A stretch of 42,484 nucleotides of DNA from an uncultured Alphaproteobacteria bacterium (GTDB lineage Bacteria; Pseudomonadota; Alphaproteobacteria; Methylaequorales; Methylaequoraceae). Location: positions 1-42,484 of the forward strand of contig CACCPY010000011.1 in the NCBI GenBank assembly GCA_902547955.1. The letters are read 5' to 3'. Numbering within the stretch: the first letter of the stretch is position 1; each line of letters starts with the position of its first letter. Shown here one piece after another: positions 25,446 to 33,750 of the stretch. Position numbers and translations under genes: made by a program. Below the pieces are notes generated by a model. The model searched no databases. It was not told the DNA's origin and saw nothing but the letters and a program-made list of their open reading frames with translations.

Positions 25446-26264
25446 CTTTACCGTTGAAATTTTTTTTAACTTCAAGACGAGCGAATAATCGGGATAATCA
25501 TAGCGAAAGTAACTTGCAATGCCTTGACTATTCAAATGGACTGTTTGTTCAAAAATTGGGGTTGATTCGTTATCTTTGTAATAAGACATCCTAAGTTTTT
25601 TAAACTTATTCTTAATTTCACTTGGAAAATCAACTTCAGAATATTTTACAATTTTGTCGGTGAAAAAAACCGAGATATTAAAAAAATCCTCAGGAATGGT
25701 TCCTTCATAGACTTTTTTTACGATTATTTTTTCCTCCCCATTGAGTTTATTTGTTATTTCTTTGAGAAATGTGTGAGGGAAAACAACATCATTTGGAAAA
25801 GTAAGGTCTTTTTTATCAGTTTGAGGAAACTTAACAACTAAATTATTGTCTTTTATTGCCTTTCCAATTGTTCTTTCAACTAACTCTGCATTTTCTTTTA
25901 CTTCAAGAACAAATTCCATATTTTCTCCATTAATATTTTCATTAATGGAATAATTAATCTCATTTACTGTTCCTACCCCATAAGAGTTAATGAACCTAGT
26001 CATCATTCTTTGATTAGAAACCCATGAATTGTCGCAGTTGTTTATCCAGTCAATAAATAATTGGCCATAGGCTTTGTCAACATAAGTTTTACCAGGTACT
26101 CTTACGATATCTGTGTCTCCTAAGCTAACTTCATATTCGCTTTGATAAGAAAGAAGCTTAGATTCAGTTTCGTTATAAGAAAGAAACCAAAGACATATAA
26201 ATAGAACAAATGACTTAATATTGTTGTTGCATATTTTAGTAAGTGACATGAGTTTACGAAACAT
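25431..26264 (-). CDS. EipB-like periplasmic protein (DUF1849)
   Basis: Exported 277-aa protein matching the DUF1849/EipB family, periplasmic envelope-integrity proteins of alphaproteobacteria with a beta-spiral fold. After a hydrophobic N-terminus (SFVLFICLWFLSYNETES), the start LLSYQSEYEVSLGD, then AYGQLFIDWINNCDNSWVSN (the C-D-x-W region) and a C-terminal Cys276 in VKLNCN. In Brucella EipB an analogous early and last cysteine form a disulfide; Cys77 and Cys276 fit that pair. The dsbA-like gene upstream could supply it (inference). Overlaps its convergent neighbour. Confidence 0.8.
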   Translation of the reverse strand: MFRKLMSLTKICNNNIKSFVLFICLWFLSYNETESKLLSYQSEYEVSLGDTDIVRVPGKTYVDKAYGQLFIDWINNCDNSWVSNQRMMTRFINSYGVGTVNEINYSINENINGENMEFVLEVKENAELVERTIGKAIKDNNLVVKFPQTDKKDLTFPNDVVFPHTFLKEITNKLNGEEKIIVKKVYEGTIPEDFFNISVFFTDKIVKYSEVDFPSEIKNKFKKLRMSYYKDNESTPIFEQTVHLNSQGIASYFRYDYPDYSLVLKLKKISTVKLNCN

Positions 26265-26306
26265 TTAATAATTGTAATAATAAGGTATGATAGTATTTTT
26301 TCTATT

Positions 26307-26534
26307 ATGATTAAAGTATTAATTTTTATAATCATTTTTATTTTTATCTTAATAATTTTCTTTTTTTCAAAAAAATTAGGAAAAAAATTTTTACTTTTAA
26401 ATTACTTTTTAATTATTTGTCTTTTATTATTCTTTTTTGCTTTTTTCTTAGTAAATGAAAAAAATAATAAAAAAAACTACATACCCCCTACATTTGACGG
26501 TGAAAAAATAGTTCCAGGTTATTTTAATGAATAA
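26307..26534 (+). CDS. Small membrane protein, DUF6111-like
   Basis: A 75-aa protein with two hydrophobic segments (about 3-20 and 28-50) and a conserved-looking polar tail YIPPTFDGEKIVPGYFNE. The P-P/A...G-x-I-V-P-G-x-F ending and position directly before cca match the small alphaproteobacterial DUF6111 proteins. Its end overlaps cca by 8 bp, indicating co-translation. Function unknown. Confidence 0.68.
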   Translation: MIKVLIFIIIFIFILIIFFFSKKLGKKFLLLNYFLIICLLLFFFAFFLVNEKNNKKNYIPPTFDGEKIVPGYFNE

Positions 26535-27747
26535 AATAATAGATTTTGAGAAACAAGCTAGAAGTTTAGGAATAATGATAGATGAAATAAAATTAATTCA
26601 GAATGCATTAAAAAATTGTAGAGGTGAATTATTTTTGATTGGAGGGAATGTAAGAGATTTAATATTAAAAAATAAACGCACATCACACTCAGATTTAGTG
26701 TGTGATTTACCTATAAATTTAATAGTGAAAGCACTAGAACAAAAAAAAATAAAAATTTCAAAAGCTGGATTAAAATATGGGTCTATCACTGCACACATTA
26801 AAAAGGCATCATTTGATGTTACATCAATGAGACAAGATCTGGAAACTGACGGAAGATACGCAACTGTAAAATTTACTGATGATTTAAATTTAGACGCCGA
26901 AAGAAGAGACTTTACTATAAATGCTATATATTGTGATACGAGCGGAAATTTAATGGATCCCTGCGATGGCATTAGGGATTTGAAACACAAAAAAGTAAGA
27001 TTTATTGGTAAAGCTGAGGATAGAATAAAAGAAGACTATTTGAGAATATTAAGATTTATAAGGTTTTCGTTATTATACTCGAAAAAGTTTGATAGTGATG
27101 GTTTTAATGCATGCAACAAACTGAAAAAAAATATTCTAAATTTGTCAATGCAAAGAAGAATTAATGAGCTAGGAAAAATTTTAATTTTGGAGAATATAAA
27201 AAATAAATCTGTTATTTCAAAAATAGTTCCATTTTTTAAGTTGGCTCTAAACTCAGAAATAGATTTTTCTAATTTTGATAAGTTATGCAGGATAGAAAAA
27301 AAACTGAAAAAAGTTTCTAAAACTAGAAGAATAAAGTTTTTGATCAGAAATACCAATAAAAACCTAGATTTTTTAAAAATTCTTAGTAAAAGTTTTAATG
27401 ACAGGATTAAATATAACTTTAATTTTAAGCTAAGCACTGAATATTTAACAGCTAAACAGATTCTAGAAAAATCTGAAGATCAAATTTACGACAATATTTT
27501 AATAAACTATGCTGATGGGCTAATAAGTGGTCAAAAAGCCAATAGTTTGTTTAAAAAATTTATGAAACTAAAAAAAAAGTTTTTACCAATAAATGGTTAT
27601 GATCTTTTAAATATGGGTTTTATAAAGGGAAGAAAAATGGGAAAGGCATTGTTGGAAATTGAAAAATGGTGGATTAAAAATAAATTTAAGCCAAATAAAA
27701 AACAATGCCTTAATTTTGCCAAAAAAAAACTTCTACCAACCAGTTGA
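26527..27747 (+). CDS. cca: CCA tRNA nucleotidyltransferase / poly(A) polymerase family
   Basis: Class II nucleotidyltransferase (406 aa) that adds or repairs the tRNA 3' CCA. Head domain: FLIGGNVRDLILKNK (GG at 39-40), FDVTSMRQDLETDGRYATV, ERRDFTINAIYCD and DYLRILRFIRFS, all as in alphaproteobacterial enzymes. The catalytic Dh[DE]h motif is abnormal: the aligned stretch is SHSDLVCDLP, so one of the two metal-binding aspartates is replaced (His54 or Val58, depending on alignment; Asp56 kept). The helical C-terminal region is present. The tRNA in this window encodes its CCA, so only repair may be needed. It overlaps convergent hemF by 15 bp. Confidence 0.88.
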   Translation: MNKIIDFEKQARSLGIMIDEIKLIQNALKNCRGELFLIGGNVRDLILKNKRTSHSDLVCDLPINLIVKALEQKKIKISKAGLKYGSITAHIKKASFDVTSMRQDLETDGRYATVKFTDDLNLDAERRDFTINAIYCDTSGNLMDPCDGIRDLKHKKVRFIGKAEDRIKEDYLRILRFIRFSLLYSKKFDSDGFNACNKLKKNILNLSMQRRINELGKILILENIKNKSVISKIVPFFKLALNSEIDFSNFDKLCRIEKKLKKVSKTRRIKFLIRNTNKNLDFLKILSKSFNDRIKYNFNFKLSTEYLTAKQILEKSEDQIYDNILINYADGLISGQKANSLFKKFMKLKKKFLPINGYDLLNMGFIKGRKMGKALLEIEKWWIKNKFKPNKKQCLNFAKKKLLPTS

Positions 27748-28578
27748 GGGAGGTAACGACATTAATATTGCGTCGATGTTTCCATTAGTTTGTAAACCAA
27801 ATTTGGTGCCCCTATCATGAAGCAAATTAAACTCGGTGTATCTTGATCTTCTATGAAGTTGAAGGTCCTTATCTTTTTCATTCCATTTTTTGTTCTTAGT
27901 TCTTGAAACAATAGTCTTATATGAGTTAATAAAAGTTTCACCTACTTTTTTTGTAAAATAAAAATCGTTCTCCCAATTTTTTGAGTTAAGATAATCATAA
28001 AATATTCCCCCTAAGCCTCTGGGCTCATTTCTGTGAGGTAGAAAAAAATATTCATCACACCATTTTTTGTATTCTTTGTAACTTCCCTTTTTATTTTCTT
28101 CACAAATTTTTTTAAGATTATCATGAAAATACTCAGCAAGTTTTTCTGATTCTTTCGATTTAAGATCCGTTGGAGTAATATCCATCCCACCTCCAAACCA
28201 TGATTTTTTTGTAATTATATGCCGTGTATTCATATGGACTGCAGGTATTTTTGGGGAAAAAGGATGTATCACTACCGAAATGCCTGAAGCCCAAAATTTA
28301 TTGTAATTATCAGTACCAGGAATCTTTCCCTTTAAATTAGTTGAGATATTGCCAAAAACAGTTGATATATTTACACCTGCTTTTTCAAAAGTATCTCCTC
28401 TTAAAATACTCATTTCACCACCACCCATGTTTTCTGAACCATTCGGATTTCTGAACCACTTTTTTCTTTTAAATTTAACACTTCCCCCCTCAAGTGCCTC
28501 AATCTCTTTACAAATCAAATTTCTGAGTGATTGAAACCATTTTGAGCACATAATTTTATTTTGTTCAATTTTTTTCAT
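27733..28578 (-). CDS. hemF: Aerobic coproporphyrinogen III oxidase
   Basis: Oxygen-dependent oxidative decarboxylation of coproporphyrinogen III to protoporphyrinogen IX in heme synthesis. Family motifs are intact: MGGGEMSILRGDTFEKAGVN, SVVIHPFSPKIPAVHMNTR, SWFGGGMDITPTDL, HRNEPRGLGGIFYDYL and RYTEFNLLHDRGTKFGLQT. At 281 aa it is normal. It is divergent from petABC over a 47-bp gap, linking heme supply to the heme-containing bc1 complex, which may share control (inference). Confidence 0.97.
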   Translation of the reverse strand: MKKIEQNKIMCSKWFQSLRNLICKEIEALEGGSVKFKRKKWFRNPNGSENMGGGEMSILRGDTFEKAGVNISTVFGNISTNLKGKIPGTDNYNKFWASGISVVIHPFSPKIPAVHMNTRHIITKKSWFGGGMDITPTDLKSKESEKLAEYFHDNLKKICEENKKGSYKEYKKWCDEYFFLPHRNEPRGLGGIFYDYLNSKNWENDFYFTKKVGETFINSYKTIVSRTKNKKWNEKDKDLQLHRRSRYTEFNLLHDRGTKFGLQTNGNIDAILMSLPPSTGW

Positions 28579-28604
28579 TGTTTTAAAATATTTATTTTTT
28601 ATAT

Positions 28605-28610
28605 TATAAT
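28605..28610 (+). promoter_or_regulatory. Candidate -10 box for petABC
   Basis: TATAAT within ATATTATAATC, 15 bp before the petA ATG, in the 47-bp hemF/petA gap. A -35 box at the right spacing is weak (TTTAAA at 28582-28587). AT-richness makes chance matches common. Confidence 0.4.
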
Positions 28611-28625
28611 CAAAGAATATTTTTT

Positions 28626-29183
28626 ATGAAAAAAACTACGACACAAGCTAAAAAAGATTCATCACAGATTGATGAAGAAAAAAGGGACTTCCTATTTGTA
28701 ACTACCGCCGGCTTAGCAATTGCAGGTGGGGCAGTCACCGCGGTTTCTCTTGTTAATACAATGAACCCTGCTAAGGATGTACTTGCACTGTCTACAACTG
28801 AAGTCGACTTGTCGCCTGTCGAAGAAGGTCAAAGTCTAACGGTTATGTGGAGAGGTAAACCGATTTTCATCAGACATAGAAGTCAAGAAGAGATCGATTC
28901 AGCCTCTAATGTATCAATTGAAAACCTCAAACACAAAGCGACTGACGATTCTAGAGTTGAAAACCCTAAGTGGTTAGTTGTGGTAGGCGTTTGTACACAC
29001 CTCGGATGCGTTCCTCTAGGTCAAAAGATTGGAGATAGTAAAGGAGAGTTCGGCGGATGGTTTTGTCCGTGTCACGGATCTCATTATGATACTTCAGGTA
29101 GGATTAGAAAAGGTCCAGCCCCTTTAAATTTAGAAGTTCCACCTTACAAATTTGTGAGCGATGATATTATAAAGATAGGATAA
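28626..29183 (+). CDS. petA: Ubiquinol-cytochrome c reductase Rieske iron-sulfur subunit
   Basis: 2Fe-2S subunit of the bc1 complex, 185 aa. An N-terminal Tat-like signal anchor (EEKRDFLFVTTAGLAIAGGA) has Lys-Arg where Arg-Arg is usual, followed by one membrane helix. The cluster-binding boxes are CTHLGC and CPCHGSHYD, with the closing loop GPAPLNLEVPPY. First gene of petABC, 6 bp before petB. Confidence 0.97.
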   Translation: MKKTTTQAKKDSSQIDEEKRDFLFVTTAGLAIAGGAVTAVSLVNTMNPAKDVLALSTTEVDLSPVEEGQSLTVMWRGKPIFIRHRSQEEIDSASNVSIENLKHKATDDSRVENPKWLVVVGVCTHLGCVPLGQKIGDSKGEFGGWFCPCHGSHYDTSGRIRKGPAPLNLEVPPYKFVSDDIIKIG

Positions 29184-29189
29184 AAAATT

Positions 29190-30434
29190 ATGAGCAAAGA
29201 TACAGAAAAGAAAGGCATAACATCTTGGATTGATGAAAGACTACCAGTCTTCACTTTCATAAATCACAATCTTAGGGATTACCCAACACCAAAAAACCTT
29301 AATTATTTCTGGAATTTTGGTTCACTGGCAGGGGTGACACTTGTTATCATGATTATTACAGGGATTCTCCTAGCTATGCAGTATACTGCTGATACTGATC
29401 TTGCGTTTGATAGTGTAGAAAGAATAATGAGAGATGTGAATAATGGTTGGCTTCTAAGATATATACACATGAATGGAGCCTCAATGTTCTTTATAATTGT
29501 GTACATCCACATATTTAGAGGGCTTTATTATGGTTCGTATAAATATCCTAGAGAAATTTTATGGATGTTAGGTGTGGTAATATTACTACTGATGATGGCT
29601 ACCGCATTCATGGGTTATGTCTTGCCATGGGGACAGATGAGCTTCTGGGGTGCAACTGTTATAACCAATCTCTTTTCAGCATTTCCTGTCGTTGGGGATT
29701 ACATTGTAACTTTCCTATGGGGAGGTTTTTCTGTTGACAACCCGACCTTGACAAGGTTTTTTGTTTTACATTATTTGTTACCATTCGCAATTGTTGGCGT
29801 TGTTGCTTTACATTTGGTAGCTCTTCACCAGTTCGGTTCTAACAATCCAACGGGAATTGATGTGAAATCGGATGGTGATACTATACCATTTCACCCATAT
29901 TACACAGTAAAAGATTATTTTGGATTGGGTGTTTACTTGATCATATTCGCTGCGCTTGTATTTTTTGCACCAAATTTTCTAGGTCACCCTGATAACTATA
30001 TTCCAGCCAACCCTTTACAGACTCCTGCTCATATTGTTCCTGAGTGGTATTTTTTACCTTTCTATGCAATATTAAGGGCCGTTCCAGATAAACTGATGGG
30101 GGTGTTATTGATGTTTGCGGCAGTAGCAGTTCTATTCCTTCTCCCTTGGCTTGATAAACATAGAGTAAGGAGTGCACAGTTTAGACCGTACTACAAGCAA
30201 TTTTACTGGTTGTTTTTTATCGACTGTATGATTTTAGGGTGGGTAGGGGCAATGCCAGCCGAAGGCATCTATGTCACAATATCGCGCGCAGCCTCTATTT
30301 ATTATTTTGCATTTTTCTTAATTATAATGCCCATATTAAGTAGATACGAGAAAATAGGTGAATTACCTTCAAGTATATCATCCGCTGTGTTATCCGACAA
30401 ATTTGATAAAGGCACAGAGAATTATGCTAAATAG
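29190..30434 (+). CDS. petB: Cytochrome b subunit of the bc1 complex
   Basis: Membrane subunit with two b hemes and the Qo/Qi quinol sites, 414 aa, eight membrane helices. Heme histidines: [12 protein letters not shown] with [14 protein letters not shown] in helix B, and [10 protein letters not shown] with [15 protein letters not shown] in helix D. Qo motif is [13 protein letters not shown]. Length fits the undivided bacterial cytochrome b, not the split b6/IV form. Its stop overlaps the petC start by 11 bp. Confidence 0.98.
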   Translation: MSKDTEKKGITSWIDERLPVFTFINHNLRDYPTPKNLNYFWNFGSLAGVTLVIMIITGILLAMQYTADTDLAFDSVERIMRDVNNGWLLRYIHMNGASMFFIIVYIHIFRGLYYGSYKYPREILWMLGVVILLLMMATAFMGYVLPWGQMSFWGATVITNLFSAFPVVGDYIVTFLWGGFSVDNPTLTRFFVLHYLLPFAIVGVVALHLVALHQFGSNNPTGIDVKSDGDTIPFHPYYTVKDYFGLGVYLIIFAALVFFAPNFLGHPDNYIPANPLQTPAHIVPEWYFLPFYAILRAVPDKLMGVLLMFAAVAVLFLLPWLDKHRVRSAQFRPYYKQFYWLFFIDCMILGWVGAMPAEGIYVTISRAASIYYFAFFLIIMPILSRYEKIGELPSSISSAVLSDKFDKGTENYAK

Positions 30435-31191
30435 GTGTTTGAGACTTTTCTTTATAATGAAAGTCATGATTCTATCACCCGCTTTAATATCGGGTGCAAC
30501 TAGCGATGTAAAGCTAATGGAACAAAAATGGCCTTTCAACGGCATTTTTGGAAGATTTGACGAGTCATCTTTACAGAGAGGGTTTCAAGTTTATAGAGAA
30601 GTATGCGCTGCTTGTCATGGCATCAGACATATTTCATACAGAGACCTTAAAGGAATTGGATACACAAATGATGAAATTAAAGTAATTGCTGCTGATTACG
30701 AGATTGTTGATGGGCCAAATGATGAAGGCGAAATGTTCGATAGAGAAGCACTACCTAGCGATAAGTTTGTAGGTCCTTACGAAAATGATAAAATAGCTAG
30801 ACTTGCAAATAATGGAGCCTATCCCCCTGATTTATCTTTAATTGTAAAAGCTAGGGCAAATGGTGCTGACTATTTATATAGTTTGTTAAACGGATATAAG
30901 GATTATCCTGAAAATTTTGAAGCTAGTGAAGGTATGTATTACAATGAATTTTATCCAGGTTACCAAATAGCAATGCCATCTCCTTTAATGGACGATATCG
31001 TTGAATATTCAGATGGAACTGAAGCAACACAAGAGCAGATAGCTAAGGATGTTACTTCTTTCCTCGCTTGGACAGCAGAGCCGGAACTTGAAGAGAGAAA
31101 AAGTCTAGGTGTAAAAACATTATTTTTCCTTATTTTACTTACAATCATGCTTTTAGGTGTGAAAAGAAAAATATGGAAGGATGTTGAATAA
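30424..31191 (+). CDS. petC: Cytochrome c1 subunit of the bc1 complex
   Basis: Heme-c subunit passing electrons to cytochrome c. Signal peptide in [20 protein letters not shown] with cleavage near SGATS, heme-binding [15 protein letters not shown], Pro/Met ligand region [16 protein letters not shown], and a C-terminal anchor [20 protein letters not shown] chose the ATG inside the end of petB (11-bp overlap); ATG at 30457 is possible. 255 aa, normal. Directly abuts mtnP. Confidence 0.97.
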   Translation: MLNRCLRLFFIMKVMILSPALISGATSDVKLMEQKWPFNGIFGRFDESSLQRGFQVYREVCAACHGIRHISYRDLKGIGYTNDEIKVIAADYEIVDGPNDEGEMFDREALPSDKFVGPYENDKIARLANNGAYPPDLSLIVKARANGADYLYSLLNGYKDYPENFEASEGMYYNEFYPGYQIAMPSPLMDDIVEYSDGTEATQEQIAKDVTSFLAWTAEPELEERKSLGVKTLFFLILLTIMLLGVKRKIWKDVE

Positions 31192-32061
31192 TTGTCCAAT
31201 GAGATTGAAATTGCTTTTATAGGCGGTAGTGGATTATATAAAATACCAAACTTTAAAAATTCAGAATGGCTAGATGTTTCATCTAACTTTGGAAAACCTT
31301 CGTCAAAAATTTGTATTGGGTCATTGAATGGAAAGAAGATTGCTTTTCTACCAAGACATGGTTTAAATCACAATTTATCACCATCAAAAATAAATTACAG
31401 AGCAAATATTGAAGCTTTGAAAAAACTTAACGTTCAAAATATAATCTCAATTTCAGCTGTGGGTAGTTTAAGAGAGGACTTTAAACCCTCAGAATTTGTT
31501 CTGGTCGATCAATTTATAGATAGGACTTTCATTAGGAATAAAAGTTTTTTTGACGATGATTGCGTGGTCCATATTCCTATGGCTTCACCAATTTGCAATA
31601 ATTTAAAAAAAATATCTTCCAAAGCGTTAAAAAAACTCAAACTAAATTTTCATTCGGGAGGAACATATATTTGTATTGAAGGTCCACAATTTTCGACTCT
31701 AGCTGAGTCTAATTTGTACAGGTCTTGGGGTTGTGATGTTATTGGAATGACTAACATGCCTGAGTCAAAATTAGCAATGGAAGCTGGAATTTGTTATGTA
31801 AGTTTGTCGATGGTAACAGATTATGATTGTTGGCATAAAAACCACGATTCAGTCACAGTAGACCAAATAGTTAAAGTTATGAAAAAGAACTCCGAAAATG
31901 CTCTCAGGTTCATTAATGAAATTTGTAAAGAAGAAACAATAAAGTGTAATGAAGTTACAAAAAACCTTGCCAAAAATTCTATTATTACTGAAAAATCAAA
32001 AATTAAAAAGAAAACAAGAGACAAATTAAGTAACATTATAAGATTTAATGAAAGTAAATAA
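31192..32061 (+). CDS. mtnP: S-methyl-5'-thioadenosine phosphorylase
   Basis: Cleaves methylthioadenosine with phosphate to adenine and methylthioribose-1-phosphate. Motifs: IAFIGGSGLY (11-16), LPRHGLNHNLSPSKINYRAN, ISAVGSLREDFKP, IEGPQFSTLAESNLYRSWG, IGMTNMPESKLAMEAG and the specificity loop VTDYDCWH. 289 aa. The start is TTG directly after the petC stop, with AAGGA about 10 nt upstream; no in-frame ATG is near. The 3' end overlaps mtnA by 14 bp. Confidence 0.95.
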   Translation: MSNEIEIAFIGGSGLYKIPNFKNSEWLDVSSNFGKPSSKICIGSLNGKKIAFLPRHGLNHNLSPSKINYRANIEALKKLNVQNIISISAVGSLREDFKPSEFVLVDQFIDRTFIRNKSFFDDDCVVHIPMASPICNNLKKISSKALKKLKLNFHSGGTYICIEGPQFSTLAESNLYRSWGCDVIGMTNMPESKLAMEAGICYVSLSMVTDYDCWHKNHDSVTVDQIVKVMKKNSENALRFINEICKEETIKCNEVTKNLAKNSIITEKSKIKKKTRDKLSNIIRFNESK

Positions 32062-33118
32062 AAAAGATTACTCAACAATTTGGCTTGAAAAAAATAAGGT
32101 TAAAATAATTGATCAAACCAAGCTTCCATTCAAATTTGTTATAAAAGAGCTAAGCTCATTAAAATCTTTTTTTAATGCAATAAAAAAAATGGAAGTCAGA
32201 GGTGCTCCTCTCATTGGAGTTACTGCAGCATTTGGTTTGGCGCTAGAAGTGTTGAGAAATCCGAATAAGAGTAATATTTTAAAAAGTTATAGAACTCTCT
32301 GTAACAGTAGACCAACAGCTGTAAATTTAAAATGGGCTCTTGACGAAATTATGAAAGTTATATTAAAAATGCAGCCTGAGCAAAGAGGAATAGAATCCAT
32401 GAAAATTGCCAATAAAATTAGGAATGATGACATAAATTCTTGTAAGCAAATTGGCAAATATGGGTTAGAAGTCATTGAAAAGATTTACAAAAAGAAAAAA
32501 AAATGTGTAAATATACTTACTCATTGTAATGCTGGTTGGCTGGCAACCGTAGATTGGGGAACAGCTCTTGCACCTATCTTTTACGCAAAAAAAAAAAAAA
32601 TACCTGTTCATATTTGGGTTGATGAAACTAGGCCTAGAAATCAAGGTGCTCTTCTTACCTCGTGGGAGTTAAAGAATGAAAATATTTCTCACACCGTAAT
32701 TGTTGATAATGCTGGTGGTCATTTAATGCAAAATAAAAAAATAGATATGTGTTTAGTAGGAAGTGATAGAACAACTATTTCTGGAAATGTTTGTAATAAA
32801 ATTGGAACATATTTAAAAGCAGTTGTTGCTTATGAAAACAATATACCTTTTTTTGTTGCATTACCTACTTCTACAATTGATAAAAAAATTAAAAAAATTT
32901 CTGATATACCAATAGAGTTGCGAGATGGAGATGAGTTATCTAAAGTTAATTTAAAAATCAAAAATAAATTTATGAGCATGAATGTTTACGCAAAGGACAC
33001 ACCAACATTAAACCCAGCTTTTGATGTTACACCAAAAAAGTTTATTACAAAGTTAATAACTGAGAAAGGAATTTGTGACCCAAAAGAAGAACTAATTAAA
33101 AAATTATTAGGGAATTAA
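32048..33118 (+). CDS. mtnA: S-methyl-5-thioribose-1-phosphate isomerase
   Basis: Converts methylthioribose-1-phosphate to methylthioribulose-1-phosphate. Catalytic Cys160 (LTHCNAGWLAT) and Asp240 (LVGSDRTT) are present, along with MEVRGAPLIGVTAAFGLAL, DETRPRNQGALLTSWEL and the C-terminal NPAFDVTP. 356 aa, normal. Start overlaps mtnP and stop overlaps the aldolase ATG by 1 bp, implying a coupled three-enzyme route. Contains 14 consecutive A at 32587-32600. Confidence 0.96.
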   Translation: MKVNKKDYSTIWLEKNKVKIIDQTKLPFKFVIKELSSLKSFFNAIKKMEVRGAPLIGVTAAFGLALEVLRNPNKSNILKSYRTLCNSRPTAVNLKWALDEIMKVILKMQPEQRGIESMKIANKIRNDDINSCKQIGKYGLEVIEKIYKKKKKCVNILTHCNAGWLATVDWGTALAPIFYAKKKKIPVHIWVDETRPRNQGALLTSWELKNENISHTVIVDNAGGHLMQNKKIDMCLVGSDRTTISGNVCNKIGTYLKAVVAYENNIPFFVALPTSTIDKKIKKISDIPIELRDGDELSKVNLKIKNKFMSMNVYAKDTPTLNPAFDVTPKKFITKLITEKGICDPKEELIKKLLGN

Positions 33119-33750
33119 TGAAAAGTATAGGTCTGCAAATTATTGAAACGTATAAAAAGCATTTAGATATGGGTTTAAATATTGGCTCAGAAGGTAATAT
33201 AAGTATCAGAGACAACCAAAAAATTTACATAACCCCATCAGGTATAGACATTAAAGATTTAAAAGAAAAACATATAAGTATTTTAGATTTGGATGGAATT
33301 AAAAATAATAAAATCAAGCCTTCCAGTGAAGTTGATCTTCATCTTATGCTTTATAAAAATAGAGATGAGATTAGATCAGTTGTGCATTGTCATTCAGAAT
33401 GGGCATCAATTTTATCTTGCCAAAGAAAAGATATTCTTCAATTTCATTATATGGTTGCAGAATTTGGTGGTAGAGACATCAAGTGCGCAGAATATGCAAC
33501 GTTTGGTACGAAAAAGTTAGCTAAAAATGTACTTAAAGCAATTAAAAAAAGAAAAGGTTGTTTAATGGCGAATCATGGTCAAATTTGTGTTGGAAAAAAT
33601 TTAGAGGAGGCCTCTCATTTATCTATTGCTCTAGAAAAACTGTCAAAGCAGTATTTCTTTTGCTTGTTATCTAAAAATTTAAAAATGCTTTCTGACAATG
33701 AAATGAAAGAGGTCCTAAAATCATTTTCGAATTATAAACTCAAACATTAA
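33118..33750 (+). CDS. Class II aldolase, probable methylthioribulose-1-phosphate aldolase
   Basis: Zinc-dependent class II aldolase/FucA-family protein, 210 aa. Active-site Glu71 (PSSEVDLHLMLY), zinc ligands His90 and His92 (VVHCHSEWASI) and His153 (MANHGQICVG) match fuculose-1-phosphate aldolase. Placed directly after mtnP-mtnA, it most likely acts on methylthioribulose-1-phosphate, either as an aldolase giving dihydroxyacetone phosphate and methylthioacetaldehyde (the DHAP shunt) or, as an alternative, as an MtnB-type dehydratase. No mtnC/mtnD follows, which favours the aldolase reading (inference). Its end overlaps convergent ychF by 11 bp. Confidence 0.85.
   Translation: MKSIGLQIIETYKKHLDMGLNIGSEGNISIRDNQKIYITPSGIDIKDLKEKHISILDLDGIKNNKIKPSSEVDLHLMLYKNRDEIRSVVHCHSEWASILSCQRKDILQFHYMVAEFGGRDIKCAEYATFGTKKLAKNVLKAIKKRKGCLMANHGQICVGKNLEEASHLSIALEKLSKQYFFCLLSKNLKMLSDNEMKEVLKSFSNYKLKH

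Noticed and set aside
26120-26335. 71-codon minus-strand frame over the EipB start
   Set aside because: Overlaps two supported genes, hydrophobic by AT-rich composition only.
26598-27437. Two long minus-strand frames (130 and 133 codons) antisense to cca
   Set aside because: cca is clearly recognised on the plus strand; these frames have no supporting motifs or ribosome-binding sites.
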